From contig NC_092675.1 of the NCBI RefSeq assembly GCF_964355755.1, positions 7,102,312 to 7,166,311 on the forward strand: 64,000 nucleotides of DNA, in the 5' to 3' direction. The notes under the pieces were generated by a model, which saw nothing but the letters and a program-made list of their open reading frames with translations, did not search any database and was not told the DNA's origin. Source of the DNA: Antedon mediterranea (lineage: Eukaryota > Echinodermata > Crinoidea > Comatulida > Antedonidae). Every line of letters begins with the position of its first letter. Position 1 is the first letter of the stretch. Both the position numbers and the translations under genes were made by a program. Shown here one piece after another: positions 35,023-48,369 of the stretch.

Positions 35023-38000
35023 TTAACGGCCATAGTCTCCGGCTGTTCTTCCACCAAAGATTCCTGCTACAGGGTAGATCTTCATTTCAATCGTCTTTAA
35101 AGGAGATCTATCGTTTTTCCATGTGTACCAGTATATGACGTCATTAGGGTAATACGTACTTCGTGCATGGCCACCGAAGTATTTTCCATTAGGATTTGTA
35201 TTCCCACATAATCCACCTGTACTGAACCACCATCCTGCTTTTCTGGTACTCACACAACTCCTATAACTATATAGCACAAGATAAAGAAAACAATTGGTAT
35301 TATTTTACGCTGTATTGTGTGCGACAGGATAATTTCGCAATGTATAAAAAGTTCGTCATTAAAATAATATTTAATTAATCTGTTGCAAATAAAATGTATT
35401 AATTGATGTTTCTGGAAGTTACGTCACCTGTTACCAGCGTTAAGCCTATCCTTGGTACTGAATGGCTGATCTACGTTTGAGTTGCCATTAAACGTAAGTG
35501 GATCTGACTCGCCTATTGAATCACCAGCATCTCCTCCTTCAAAATCTCCTAGACGAAGGCAGTATGGACATTCATGACTGAAAATAATCCAAGATATATA
35601 TACAATACAGTAAAGGTGATATCATTTTGACAGTGACAATTTTTTAATGGTTTAAAACATATATTTGCATTATAAGCTACAGTATTATTGTTTAACCTTG
35701 AGCTTTCGATCCTGAAACTGCTATATTGAGCATGCGCCGATTTTCCGTTGAAGTCTGTCATATCAATTCGTAGACGATATTCTTTGTTGTTTGTTAATAC
35801 GTAAATTTTCTTCAAGCCTAACCAAAAATTAGCATCTAGATCACCAAAACCTTCTTCATACTCAACCCAATTCTGACGTTAAAAAGTATACATGCAAGAT
35901 AAAAATGGTGAAAAAACATAGGATTAATAATTTAGAATATCTAAACATTCTCCAATACAGCTTATATATTAATTCCTAAAATATTTATTTCAAGTTTCAA
36001 GTAAGTCTTTAAGTTCTTGCAAAAAAACTAAGTATAAAAAAATGACAAAAAAATGTTTACATACGGTATAAAAAGGTCATATGAATTCCTTAACACAAAA
36101 AATAAACGAATTTTATTTTCCCATTTACCTTGTAAAAATCAACATCGTCGTCTTCTCTTCGCTGGATTACTGTCCAACCACCGCCATCAGTATCCATGTC
36201 ACAATAAGCTCTAAATCTTGACGAAGACGGGCCTATTTCGAAGACACCACTGTATACATCATCATTAGTATCATCATTATTATCATCACCGTCTACATAG
36301 TCAATACTCGTGGATCGAAAAGCACTACAGTCAGTGGCTTGTTCCTGGGATGTGCCTGTGTTTTGATCACCTATGTCACCTTTAAATAAGATTGATATAA
36401 TTTGTAGGTTATTTTAATGATTGTTATGTGTATATATTTTTATTTATCAAAATCTTATCACCGGCAACGTACTCACTATTAAATGTTTTTTCGTGTTGTA
36501 TGCTCACAATACAGTATACATTTATTATTATTTTCAGTTAACATAAGGTATACATACAGTAACATTTTTAATTTACTTTTATAGTTGAATTGTAATATTT
36601 AAATAATAAATGATGATAAAATACCGTAATGAGGTTCGAATTCTTCTTCTACGTCATCATCAGTATCACCATCACCATCGTCATCATCATCATCATCATC
36701 ATTATCAAGACCAGCATATACAGCACATCGTACTGATGCTGCCTCGCCTTCTCGGCAGTTTGTTCTTCCCAGACCACTACTTGGACACGAAAAGATAGAA
36801 CTCTCGGTTCCTTTGCAACCCAAATCATCTAAAATGTATCTTCCAGATCCTGAACCAAAATGAGATCTTGTCAGAGCTTCTTGTGCTACTTCAAAGTTAA
36901 GTTGTCTGCAAGCAACTGTTGCATCCTATGAAATATGAATCAATGATCTATTTTTTAATTATCCTTTTTCATTTATTCAAATCATATTTAGTATTCTCTC
37001 TTTGACGAACGACAACTAAATTCTAACTCATAAAATAAGATTTAAAGTTGTTTTAAAACCACATTGTAATTAAGAAACATTTTCAGATTTGTGTTTACCT
37101 TCAAATCAAAATAATCGTCACACACAAGAAGCCAATCTCCGTTTGGATTCCTGGCCTCTAGACGTCCCTCATAGTAAGCATTACCGTCGACCAGACGAAT
37201 ATCTGATGTTTCGTACATACTTTCTGTTTGTTGAACAAACGATAATTAATATTTATTTTATTTTTCTCTCTTAGTTCTATATAATCTTATTATCTTCTCT
37301 CAATTGTTTAATACCCTAATTGTTTACCTTGAATTTCTTCTTTATTGAGGGTACACATGAATCCTTGTTTACCAATGTCTGGACATTGTGACGGAATAAA
37401 TTGGTAGCGCAAGATATCAACCAGAATGCCCTCTTGCGATGTTCCTTTTTCATTTAGTGGAGGACCGATTGCATACAGTTCTTCAGTGACTGCTTCAAGA
37501 CAGGAAATATACTCCTCAGTAATTATTGATTTTGAAGCGCATGCGCAGTCCATGCCTATATTTCTATCTAGCCAATTTCGCCAACATGTTCTGTAAAGAA
37601 AATACACTGATCTTTTGTTGAATTCAATTCTAGTCATTATTATTATTATTATCAGTGGTAAGCCAATGGAATGAACTCTATCTTGATTTATAACATTATT
37701 ATTCCTAAAACACAGTATGATATATAATGTTTAAGACTTGCCTGAACGGGGTAGCCCTTTTATTGAATAGGCCTATGCATTGACAATAAAACATTTTTTT
37801 TTCAATAAATGTTGTTTGTATTTTAATTTACCTACGGACTAGAGTGTTGTTTAAAAATTTAATTATACAATCAACCAATTATATCAATCTATACAATCAA
37901 TCTAATTAGTTTCGATCTTTTTCATTGTTTTATTTGGTATTCTAATATAATTATAACATCAGTCTTACAGTACAGTCAACTGGATAGATTGAAAACAGTC

Positions 38001-40171
38001 TAAAGCAAACTGACCTTTTTTCTTCGATAGAGGCTGACTGGGAGTGGCACTGTGCATATAATGAGTTGATAGAATACGCCACCATTGCAGTTGTTGAATC
38101 TTCTTCACAGCAACAACAAAGTCTGAAACATTCTGTGTTAACGCGAAGACATTCCATCATGCACGTTTGAGCTGTATCACAGTTATCAAATTCCTCTCGA
38201 CGATATCTATTGCTGTTCAACTTACAAACACCAGATTTCTTGGGCGAATCGAGATTTTCATCAACAATATCTCTGCTTACATAGAACGTTAAGATGTTGT
38301 AATCGTTCATTTCAGGACGCCAAACATCAATTTGCACATCAGGTAGAAATTTACCAATCGTTGTATACGCTACTGAGACCGGTGCTGTTGAAAATACACC
38401 TGTAGTAGGCCTAAAGTTATTGATGATTTCCTGTGAACAGTACTTACATGGAAATATCCACGTGTAAATAAGAACTTCTGGTATCCAAGTTGAGCTATAT
38501 GCGTCGGCAAACTCGTCAGTTAAAGTAGATAAAAAATGGCGCATTACGCCATGCTCGGAATGTTCCCAGTTTCCATTAGAATAGTCATAACCGCCAATAT
38601 CTCTCTGATCTTCACTTTTAAGATTGTATACGACATAATTTCCCATTCTGTTACTTTTTGGACTGGAAGTTGTTTCATCAGCCAGTGATATATGCTCGGT
38701 TCCATATATTGTATCAGTACGGTCACTAGATCTGTAATAATACATATAGTATTCAGGGTAACGAATCCAATGGTTGCGACTTAGGGGATCCATTAAAAGA
38801 AACACTGTAAATTGGGCGCGATTTGGTTTTCTTGATGTCTTAAAATTTTCATGAATTTTGGTATAGAAGTCGTAATAATAGTCTTGTGTAGCTGAAAATT
38901 TGAGGAAAAAAACATTCAAATATTTAGTCCCAACTACATGAATTTTTTTCAAAAAGAGGTCTGCTACATAATCAATTCAAATTAAAATAGCACTGTGTAC
39001 CATTTATTTCAGTAATGCTTAACATCATACTGTATGTAGGAATATAAGACAATAGTTATTGGATGTATTAGTGTATGAAAATGACTTGTTCGTGTAATTG
39101 ACATCTTCAAATATTTCGAAAGTCACCTTCAGTTATATGAGTGACAGTTAAAATTAAATTCAATAACATTTGGTAATTTGTCTTTCCTTCCATACAGTGT
39201 GACTCTGATGCTCATTTGCATTTCAGTGACATAATTATAAGATTTTTACGAGGTCCGGTTAAAAGCTTTAGGATCAGGCCTATATAACTTGCCTCACTGT
39301 TTGCAGTGTATTTACAACAAGGCATATGTTACAAAATACAAAATATTCAAATATAAAAAGCTTACTTTTAACCTAGAGCTAAAGCATGATAAACGAAAGT
39401 ATAAATGCAAATCTTTAATGTATACTTACTCAAAACTCCAGTTTGTATGTGCTGATATCTTGCAGGATTTTGCAGTCGGCCTTCCCTTTTCGTATCAGAT
39501 ACTGTCATTGTGTAAGCACTTTGAATTACATTTCTATGTACAGTAAAATATACACAAACTCTACTTGATCTCCAGTTCCATGACCAATTCTTTAAATAGT
39601 TTTGCATACGGCTCACTAAATTATCAGTAGAAGGAAAGTGGTGGGTATATACCATTATATCTGCGTCACCAGTAGCAAATTCGCTCTGCATAAGTTTTTG
39701 AAATTTTTGATCGAACAACGTGTCTACCATGTTATTTGTTAAGGTGTTCGTTTGTGATGTTCCGGTGTTTACTACAAAGTAATTACCAACACTTGCTTCT
39801 GACGGAGCTGAAGATTCTACCGATATCGGATCCGGATAATAGCATTCTTTTGTATAGGTTTCAAGGCAGTATTGCCGGCTTGTTATTGTTCTATCATTAG
39901 GGTCAGTGTAGTGGTATAAGTGATGAAACGGCAAATCAAGCCAACCTTCTCCCGCGCTTCCTTTATAATTATAACGATCATTTCTGTTAAGAAGCATAAT
40001 AACTGCAAATTGAGTTTTACCGCTCTTTGCTGCTCCACTAAAATGTGAGTATATTTTGTAAAAGAATTCACGGTAATCTTTTTCTTCATTTCGACTTATA
40101 AATTGAGCTGAATACGCCCTGTCCACAATTGTACAGATGATGAACACAGCAACTAATGATGAAAACTTCAT
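35023..40171 (-). CDS. Gene C: secreted double-deaminase / WxxW / SRCR / fibrinogen-domain chimera (9 exons, 1042 aa)
   Basis: Exons: 40171-39430, 38891-38015, 37590-37328, 37223-37099, 36925-36625, 36379-36129, 35872-35697, 35577-35428, 35266-35023; same phases as A and B; 3129 nt, open. The signal peptide differs from A and B ([20 protein letters not shown]). Exon 1 is a degenerate deaminase domain with PSTDN at the zinc position. Exon 2 has H358-S-E360 and P-C396-K-Y-C399, then RYRR and the cysteine-rich CCCC segment. WxxW (CWRNWLDRN), SRCR and fibrinogen-related domains follow. It is the most diverged copy, mainly in exons 1-2, and its acidic linker has the longest Asp run, coded by (GAT)n. 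An in-frame TTG 24 nt upstream is not taken as the start because the ATG gives a clean signal peptide. The DNA-binding or nucleic-acid substrate is unknown. Confidence 0.91.
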
Positions 40172-40259
40172 TATTGAAATCAGTAAAGTAGTCAATGTAC
40201 CATAACAAAAGATATACGGTTTGTATAAGAGTCTAAGTAGAAACGTGTTGTAACTATTG

Positions 40260-40505
40260 AAGGAAAATAAGAACTGTTTACTTCTCAGTGATTCGTCTTT
40301 GATGTATTACTTCATGTAATTGAATTAAGCTGCAGGAAGTTTTGACCATTAATTGACGAATAACGTGCGCGGACAAGAACACAAAACGTGCAGAAACATA
40401 TGATGTATAGTATAAAAGCCTGTATTTATGTTGCCAAAAAGTTCATATCAATTTATTGGCACAGAAACTGAGTAAATAATAACAATTTTTGGAAAACATT
40501 ATGCA
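40260..40505 (-). promoter_or_regulatory. Gene C upstream region shared with the collapsed copy
   Basis: About 245 bp beginning ~90 bp upstream of the gene C start is recognisably homologous to 30275-30530. Shared words include AGTGATTCGTCTT, GACCATTAATTGACGAAT, GTTGCCAAAA/GTTACCAAAA and TATTGGCACAGA/AATTGGAACAGA. It does not match the A/B promoter block, so the array has at least two promoter types. Confidence 0.5.
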
Positions 40506-40779
40506 TTTCAATTTTAAATTAGTAAAGAATTTGTAAGGATTATTGGTTTTGACATGGACCTATCATAATCATATATTCCGTAGAGGACCAGAATTTTGTA
40601 TTTTAGTGCTCAATAATGGCATTAAGTTGTTTTTAATTTGCAGCGAAGATATGACTAGATATAACCTTCTAAGTCAGATGCTAGTTACCAGTTGTGATGT
40701 TTATCGCTGGTGCTATTATTATTTTAGTCCGTTGCCATGGCATGATAAAATATATAAACAATGTTATACTTCCCCCTCT

Positions 40780-41120
40780 TCATAAGCCAGCTCGGTCTCT
40801 CAGATTCAACAACTTTCTAGAAGTACCTCATTGTAAAACCAGCAGACTTAGGTCGTCTCCAGTTCCCACCATGGTGGATATAATTAATAGGCACCACTAG
40901 CTCTTTTTAGATATGTAATAAGTGAATGTTTTAAGGTTTTTTATTCATGTATGTTTTTAATTTTATGGTACGATATCTAATTTTAATAAGATGTTTCTAT
41001 TTTTATAGCAATTTTAACTAATTTTTAGTCATTTGTAATGCAATTCATTTCAGTCCTTGACTGTCGTTTTGTAATATATTTTTATATACCGAATAAATAA
41101 ATAAATAAATAAATAAATGT
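40780..41120 (+). mobile_element. Possible LINE 3'-end fragment with (AAAT)n tail
   Basis: A frame ending at 40900 reads ARSLRFNNFLEVPHCKTSRL then RSSPVPTMVD, which has the R-LR ... P ... S-P-T spacing of some non-LTR reverse transcriptase C-termini. About 200 bp later the sequence ends in an (AAAT)n run at 41095-41120. The similarity is weak. Confidence 0.35.
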
Positions 41121-43420
41121 TTGTTTTCTATCACAGGTTCAATGAAAATGAGGTCCTTCCATTATAAATATTGGTGTATTATTATCCTAGTAAATTATGT
41201 GGTAAATTTTGTAATTCTTCATTATTAATACTAATACAGCTATATAATTACAGTACTTTATCCTTTATGAAAAGTTCAATCCGAATTCTGTGAATTGAGC
41301 TTATTTTTCAAATACCCTATCTGCCTGTAACCCTTGATTTAAGGCATGTCTTCCTGTTTCAAATTAAATTACTACAAACAAATCAGTAACTTCTGCGTTT
41401 GAAGGCTGTGATAGTTATTCCTACAGACGCAGATTAAGAGTGACATATCGTGAAGACACTTTTATAGAATAAGTATATTTTGTTAATATTGTCGGTTGTT
41501 TAGTCCTACCTACTTTATAAAAATCAAGTAGCATAAGCAGGTCATATAAGCATATTACATTACACATCGTCCAAATCATCCGCACTTCGCCGTCCTTGGT
41601 CTGACTTTTTTCTCTTACCACAATATGTATTAAATTCAGACAATTTACATAAGAAAGGAAATAGGTTACCCTTGAAGATAATGGTATATCCGAGTTTAGC
41701 CGCCGGCATTAATATTTTTTTTAAATTATACCTCTCAGGCGAGACTAAGGCAGAAATCATAAATAATTCATTAACATAATTATGACGTAATTTGGGACAT
41801 TAGAGTGTGCGCTATATACGCATGGAGAGATATTAATTAATGTGTTTAAACAGCGTTTGCCAACCGAAATGTTTGGTCTAGTGGGTACAGGGATTTTTTT
41901 TCAAGAAAATGCAATTTAAAGGCTGTAACCTATTAAACTGGAGCCCTTGGTTCAAGGTCTATCAAGAACATGTTTTTATAGTTGAGAGAGATTATCTAGA
42001 GAGTTAGGTTTAGTATATTTAGGAAGTATAGATCAGCTATCTTGCAATATTCTTTATAATAGAAAATAATTAAGCTAATGAATTATTCATGATTTCTGCC
42101 TTAGCCTCATAGGAAAAAAACAATGCTAGCCGCCGAAGAGTGACTGTCAGGAATTATGTACGGAAAATCAAGCCAGCTGCAATTCGTCACTGTTTCTAAC
42201 GACTGGATCAAAAGTCCATCATTTCAAACAATAACCGACATACCAACCACAACATTTCAATGAATAACTGTACCTGGTTATGGATGCATGATCAATGTTA
42301 AGGTACAGTACAGTACTGTAAGTTACCTTGGCTTCTATTATTAATCATATATTGAAATTGAATTGAAACTATTTATTAAACACAATATTCCTTTAAATAT
42401 ATTTTTATCGGCGTAAAAAAAAAAGCGTCCGTAGTATAGCTGTATGATTAGGATCATTTTTAATAACAGGGATAATTCAAATCCTAACGTATTATTTAGT
42501 AGTCAAACACAGGTGCATTTGATTTCTCTCAATGACGTCATCTACTGTTTTTCAATCTCTATATAATCTGCCGGAACATTTACAAGAATTTGTGATGTAT
42601 TCAACATTCATATAAAGAGCGCAATTACATTATAATAAGAGACAAAAAACAAAGAGATCATAAATTTGCGATACTTTTATATCTTCAATGAACTAACACA
42701 TGTTCTCAGCTAACAACGCACAGAACACTCTATCTCATTAAAATGCTTATTTATCAATAATATATTATTATTAATTCACAATTAGTACATTTTTACATTT
42801 ATATTTTCACCATGGTGCTAATCATAATTTATCATCATTCTATATAATGTTAAATGTTTTTATTTATATGTGCTGAAACGTAATCAGTATCAATAATTTG
42901 AATCGAAAATTTACGTTTTCAAACTAAATTATAATGGCTCTCTAACATAGACATACAAATATATAGATACACGTTAGGCAAATATAACCCTAAGTAGGCC
43001 TACGTTATTCAATACCATGTTTCTCCTCTTGTACCAATGAACTTGCAGAAATATTTATTATCTAATTCTTAGAGTATACCTCATGTTCCAAAAGTTTCTT
43101 TTTGAACTAGAACATTCACTTCATAATAAAAATAATCTATAGTATTATTGTAATTAACACCAAATTACAACGTTTAAGATGGTTTACAAATTTAATGTTT
43201 AAAAACATAAAAACACAAATGAGGATGTCTTCAGATTTTTAAGATATAAAACTTTCAGTGACGACTCACTAGAGGCACAGTATATACATTTGTTTATAAT
43301 ATCCTTCGACATACCTTACCCATCCAAGTCAACATTTTGCCACCTAATTATCGAAAGTTTTCCATCTAACTCAAACTGATTTTGTATAAAATATGAAACG
43401 CTCTATTATTTTCAATGATT
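41121..43420. other. Intergenic sequence between gene C and the cysteine-rich gene
   Basis: I see no exon or element that I can defend. Short frames near 41421-41760 lack splice context or domain similarity. Confidence 0.45.
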
Positions 43421-45421
43421 TTATTTCGAAGCCAATTCCGTACATACATGTTTTAAGTCGATTCCTACGTCACTAATACATTCAAATGCACATTTCTTTT
43501 GCTGCTGTTTGCATTTACCAGCACAGTAAAAATCTTGTGATAAGACGCATGCCTTGGAGCAGTCTACGAACTCTAGGTTACAGAATCCGCTGTAGCAATC
43601 TACAAAGCCAAACAAGTTACATAGTTACATCAGGGAGTTGTAAAATAAGCCAGGGAGTTGTAACTCCCTGGTTACCTAGACATACACACTTTGATTAGTG
43701 ATCATTAATGTACATACAACATAAACAGAACTGTTTTGAATAACAACAATTAAAACTAAACACTTAACAGAACGATTATGATGTAATTGTGATCATTTTC
43801 TTGATGGAATTGAGATAATGATATTAACCCGTAGGATAGTATGCATGTGTAGACAATTTTGTTGAAATTATTTGTGAAAATTACACATCAGATATGAAAT
43901 GTACTAAATAATTATTACAAAGATTAAATGAATGAATGAATAAATGATTGATTGCCAGTTTTTATCCCTTTATGATCAATCATGCTATTTAATAAATCGT
44001 AAATAAATAGCTAACAATTCTTACCAAAAATGTTCTCTACATCTTGTAGTTTAACAGCAAACATGTCATTTCCTTTGGAATTAAACAATAATAATATTTG
44101 TCTTACTTTATAAAAAATAAAGCTACTACATAATGGGAACTCTAAATCCATTCACATGGAATCATTGTAATGTCTTGTATCCAAATAATGAAATGCGCCG
44201 CAAACGACGTGAAGTGAGCCAAAGTTGTCGCTGAGGGCGTGATTGAAATGGTAATTATAATAAATATAATAAAAGTTGAAAATAAGCAGCTAGTTATTGT
44301 AATTTTGTTTTTATTTGTTTAGTCAATATATCTTTAAATACACATAATTGGTTTTTTTTTAAACCGAGATAATCAAGCTATACGTCTAATGGTTATTCGG
44401 TCGACTAGCCACTATTGTGTGTGTGCTATATTATTTTCTTTTTTTTTAAATTTCGCCACAATAAGGCAATATACTTATACGTATAATGATAAAATTTAAA
44501 AAAAATCTAAATTAATTATACGCTTTTTTTCAAATTTTTATTTCTATTTTCGTTTATTCTTTCAGATTTAATTCGTAGCTATATAATTATTGTAGAACTA
44601 TAACCTACCTGATGATGAACTTGCTTTCTTGTTAACCCAGAAAACTGTAAAAGTGTTACAAACTTATATTAAATTAATTACTTCTTTGTTTTATATAATT
44701 ATTTAGGTTTGGAATATACCGAGACATTTATTCAGACTGCATGTTAACAATAAATAAACACATCAATAGATACAACGCAGACGTGTATTACCGACAAAGT
44801 GGCTTTAAGGACTCATTATTTATTTATCAAACGTTTGTTTTCTGTATTTTCTTTATTTACGTATATCAAAAAAATTATTTATTTAATAAATATCATTTGC
44901 AATATTTGTATACAGTACTATGAAAAAAATGTTTGTGTGCTCCCTTAAATTGATAACTTGATCTATAATATTATTTTATTGTATTATATAAATAATGTAA
45001 ATCAAAATACATGCATACATTAACGAATGAATAATTGATTTAATCATGAATATATTATACCTCTTTTTAAAGGTGATTCGTCTGAATTTCCATACGGTAC
45101 GGATGTTACTGTAACAAAACCATTTTTATTTAGTTAAACATTAATAATTTTAATTAATAAAAGTAATTTTCCACCATTATTTTATATCTGCTAATGTGAT
45201 AATATTTTCAATTAACAAAATAAAATGGTACAATATTCAAAACGAGTAGGGGATCGCCTCCCGGTGCGCTGACTGGTCAGGCACTGCACTGCTGGTGTGT
45301 CCATAGAGGGCCTAAATCCAATATTGGATTTATAAAACAAAATTATAACACATGTACCTGTTTGAAATGCTATGGCAATAAGTATGCAGCATGATAAGAC
45401 ATTTCCTACATTAAAAGGCAT
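43421..45421 (-). CDS. Small secreted cysteine-rich protein, unrecognised (5 coding exons, 124 aa)
   Basis: Exons 45421-45358, 45108-45061, 44644-44609, 44072-44025 and 43599-43421 all splice in phase 1 with GT-AG borders, giving an open 375-nt frame. The first exon is a signal peptide (MPFNVGNVLSCCILIAIAFQ). A short linker with LKR follows, possibly a processing site. The last exon holds nine cysteines spaced C-x4-C-x6-C-x3-C-x7-C-x3-C-x6-C-x3-C-x11-C (for example YCAGKC and KCAFEC), which suggests helices stapled by disulfides. The start ATG directly follows a 3' splice site (TTTTTCAG), so a non-coding 5' exon must exist; the best candidate is 49012-48978. Family and role unknown; an extracellular host-defence or signalling peptide is plausible. 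Confidence 0.7.
43647..43674. repeat. Short perfect palindrome in intron
   Basis: CCAGGGAGTTGTAACTCCCTGG reads as a hairpin with ten paired bases; an extra GGGAGTTGTAA copy lies 20 bp to the left. It is in the last intron of the cysteine-rich gene. No function assigned. Confidence 0.6.
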
Positions 45422-45754
45422 CTGAAAAAAAAAAAAATAATAATAACAATAATAAATTGTAAAGTAAATTCAAATATCATTCATCTTCACTCTGCATCTA
45501 ACTTGACTCTTTCACTTTTCCGAAACTTTTTATCAGATCTTTAATGCACAGTGTTACCATAATAATTTATAATAATACGCAAATACGTCTCTTCTAAACG
45601 CAAGCTTTCAATAATAAACTTTATTTTCATTCATTCGTTCAATCTTTTACTTCGGATTATCTGGTCCATAGAAAGAGAAATAATTACATATAAATTAACA
45701 TGAATAATAAAACATCTACCTGGCAAAACACAGTAAAATTAAAATTTCTTACAA

Positions 45755-45870
45755 TTGCGCAACGTAAGGACATGCACGCAATACACGTAAGTTGACCAAT
45801 CACAAACGACTTCAAACTGCTGCCTTTTATTGGTCAAATTACGTTGCGTCGCTTGTAACGTTTCTGTTTC
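45755..45870. mobile_element. Fragment related to the CGCAACG foldback elements
   Basis: GCGCAACGTAAGGAC, TTGACCAATCACAA, TTATTGGTCAA and TTACGTTGCGTCGCTTG recur in inverted order as in the element at 61551-61818. It lies in the first intron of the cysteine-rich gene. The terminal GTTCCCACTAG segments are missing. Confidence 0.45.
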
Positions 45871-48369
45871 GCTTCCTTGAGAACTAAGCGTTACAGTTAA
45901 TAACAGTCAAGACAATATTGTAGAAATACCTACTTGTTTTTATACAACGTAAGCCTTATACCGTTTCATCTAATGTTTATATTATTCAATAGATTGAATA
46001 TTTATTTACTTGCTCTTACAATAGAAATTCCGATTTTTAGTGAATATTGACCTAGAATCAATAAATACAGTCATACATTATTCTGCTAGAAACTTTGCAA
46101 ATGCATTTTTTAAAAGGGTATGCGCACAAAAGAAATTGTGCAATGTATATTTTCAATTACTGTTTGCACATTTTTTACTTTCTTAGAAATATTTTTATTT
46201 TATTTTATCGTAAACATTGGTCTATAGTAATTTGTAAATTATTCTGAAGCTCCAGTTTGTAAGCAATAACACAATTAAACTATCTACATATAAGTAATTA
46301 TTTTTAAAGTACCATATTTTTTTCGTGTCTACCATACAAGCGAAGACACATTTCTTGTATCAATGAAATTTAATACCATATATAGTCTTCATGTTTAAAG
46401 AAAGCCGTCATACAATTATACTAAATTAATTTCAACCTACAGCTATCAATTCATTAAGATAGACTAGTGTTAGGTGAATAGTACTGGGCGCTTACGTTTA
46501 GAATATTAGCACTAAGTAAAATAGCAATTATAGAACGAACAAAACGAGGTTGAAGTTTTCGATAGCTATTTCATATTATATGTAAATAAATTGTATTTGT
46601 TAGAAGCATATTGCTAAAACAATTGTTACTTGGAAAACTACTTTATTTATTAAGTCGATAAACTGCTATATATTTCACTTAGATCAAGGAGTTACATACG
46701 GTAATCCTTGCTTACCCTAGATATAAAACTGCGTATATTTTGGAATTATTGCGAATCCACATTATCTTCCTCTGTTTTTTCCTCAAATAGGTAGCCCTAT
46801 ATTTTAATTTTATATTTTAACTATTTTGTACTTAAGTTCAAACTATAATTATTATTGTCTCTTAAATTACTTAAAAATACTAACTAATGTTTTTTTTTTG
46901 TTAATGTGTACACTTTAAAACGAATCCCCATTTTCGTACATGGAGAATGATACTATCATTTCATTGTTTAGTTTTTGTCTATGTTATTAGCAAAATGGAT
47001 AATATAATAATTATTATGCTGCGTCTAAATTAAGATTATTGATGTAACATATAACATTAGTACAAAACTATACATAAATTACTGTAAGTCTTTGATTGAT
47101 ATTTAAAATGTTGATCTTTTTAACATCATTCAATATCAACCCTGCTTATGGGCCTTTAATATGCCAGACAAGACATAGCCTAGCTAACGATTAAACATGT
47201 TAATAATTAAATTATCTAGTTAATTAATATATTCAGAAACAGGTAGGCGAATAGCAAAATTAATGACTACTCGTTGATATAGTAATGGTAAAGTACATTG
47301 CTTGCATGTTTTAGTTTGTTCCTCAGCTGCTACACATCGAGATCTTGGAACCTTACAAAACGCATCATTTAATTGTGAAACCAAAGAAGAACGTTCCAGT
47401 TGACTATATTTCTTTAAATTACGGATTGGTTTTATCAGGTAAATATTTTTTCCGGTAAAATTTTTGGTCGAAGTAAATAACTAATTTGACGGTAAAACGG
47501 AATATTTATCAGTAAAGGGATTAACTTCTTTATTTCAGGGGGACAATATATCTTGAATAAAAAGAAATTTAATTACAGAATTATCAATTGTGGCTTCCAA
47601 GTGAGTATATTCTAATTAGAAATAATAAGTGGGTGATGGTTTTGTTTAACTGAATATTTACTTTCAAAGTTATTATATGATATAGTCTTGTTGACGAAAA
47701 TACAATTTAATTACACGACTAGTTTTGGCACCAACGAGGATACATATACGTACCACGCAATTACAAATCTAATTTACCCGTGTATTTGATACACGTACAA
47801 TACACGGATAGATTAATAAATAATTACATTATCGGGATAAATCTTGTTCTCTTTATTTGATTTAAACTTATGAAATTAGAATCTTTGATATCAAAAATGG
47901 TAGAAAATGTTCGTGGTCCTTTAAATTTTCATAAAGCTGAGTTTCTAATTAAATACTTTTAAAATATTTGAATACAATTTTAAAATGGTATTAGATTTTT
48001 AGAATGTAAATATATTTTTTGAAGTATGATAATCGATTTTATCTGTAGTAGAATTTTACAATTTGTAAAGAGTTTCGGTAAAAAAGTCCCAGTGTTTGAT
48101 GGTAATAGAGAAGATCATGGTTTCTTATTTAATACATGCAAGGAAGTCGTTGTAAATCAGATTTATTGATAGTATAGAATATGATTCAATCAATGTTTTA
48201 ATCTGAAAGAGAAAAGGAAGTCACAGTATATACACAATTTAATGTTGGTGTCAATCAATATTTTATTTTAAATCGTCGAAAGAAATTTGATAGAACAATT
48301 CAATAAAATGCGTTCATTTAATCTGAGCAAAGAAGTTTCAATCTATATTTGTCTCTATCTCTATTAATA

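Noticed and set aside
10074..40171. Interpretation as ordinary intracellular APOBEC genes or as bacterial toxin contamination
   Set aside because: Each copy has a signal peptide, spliceosomal introns with animal consensus sites, and animal extracellular domains in the same frame.
40172..40195. Upstream in-frame extension of gene C
   Set aside because: It would start at TTG, not ATG, and would bury the signal peptide; the ATG at 40171 is preferred.
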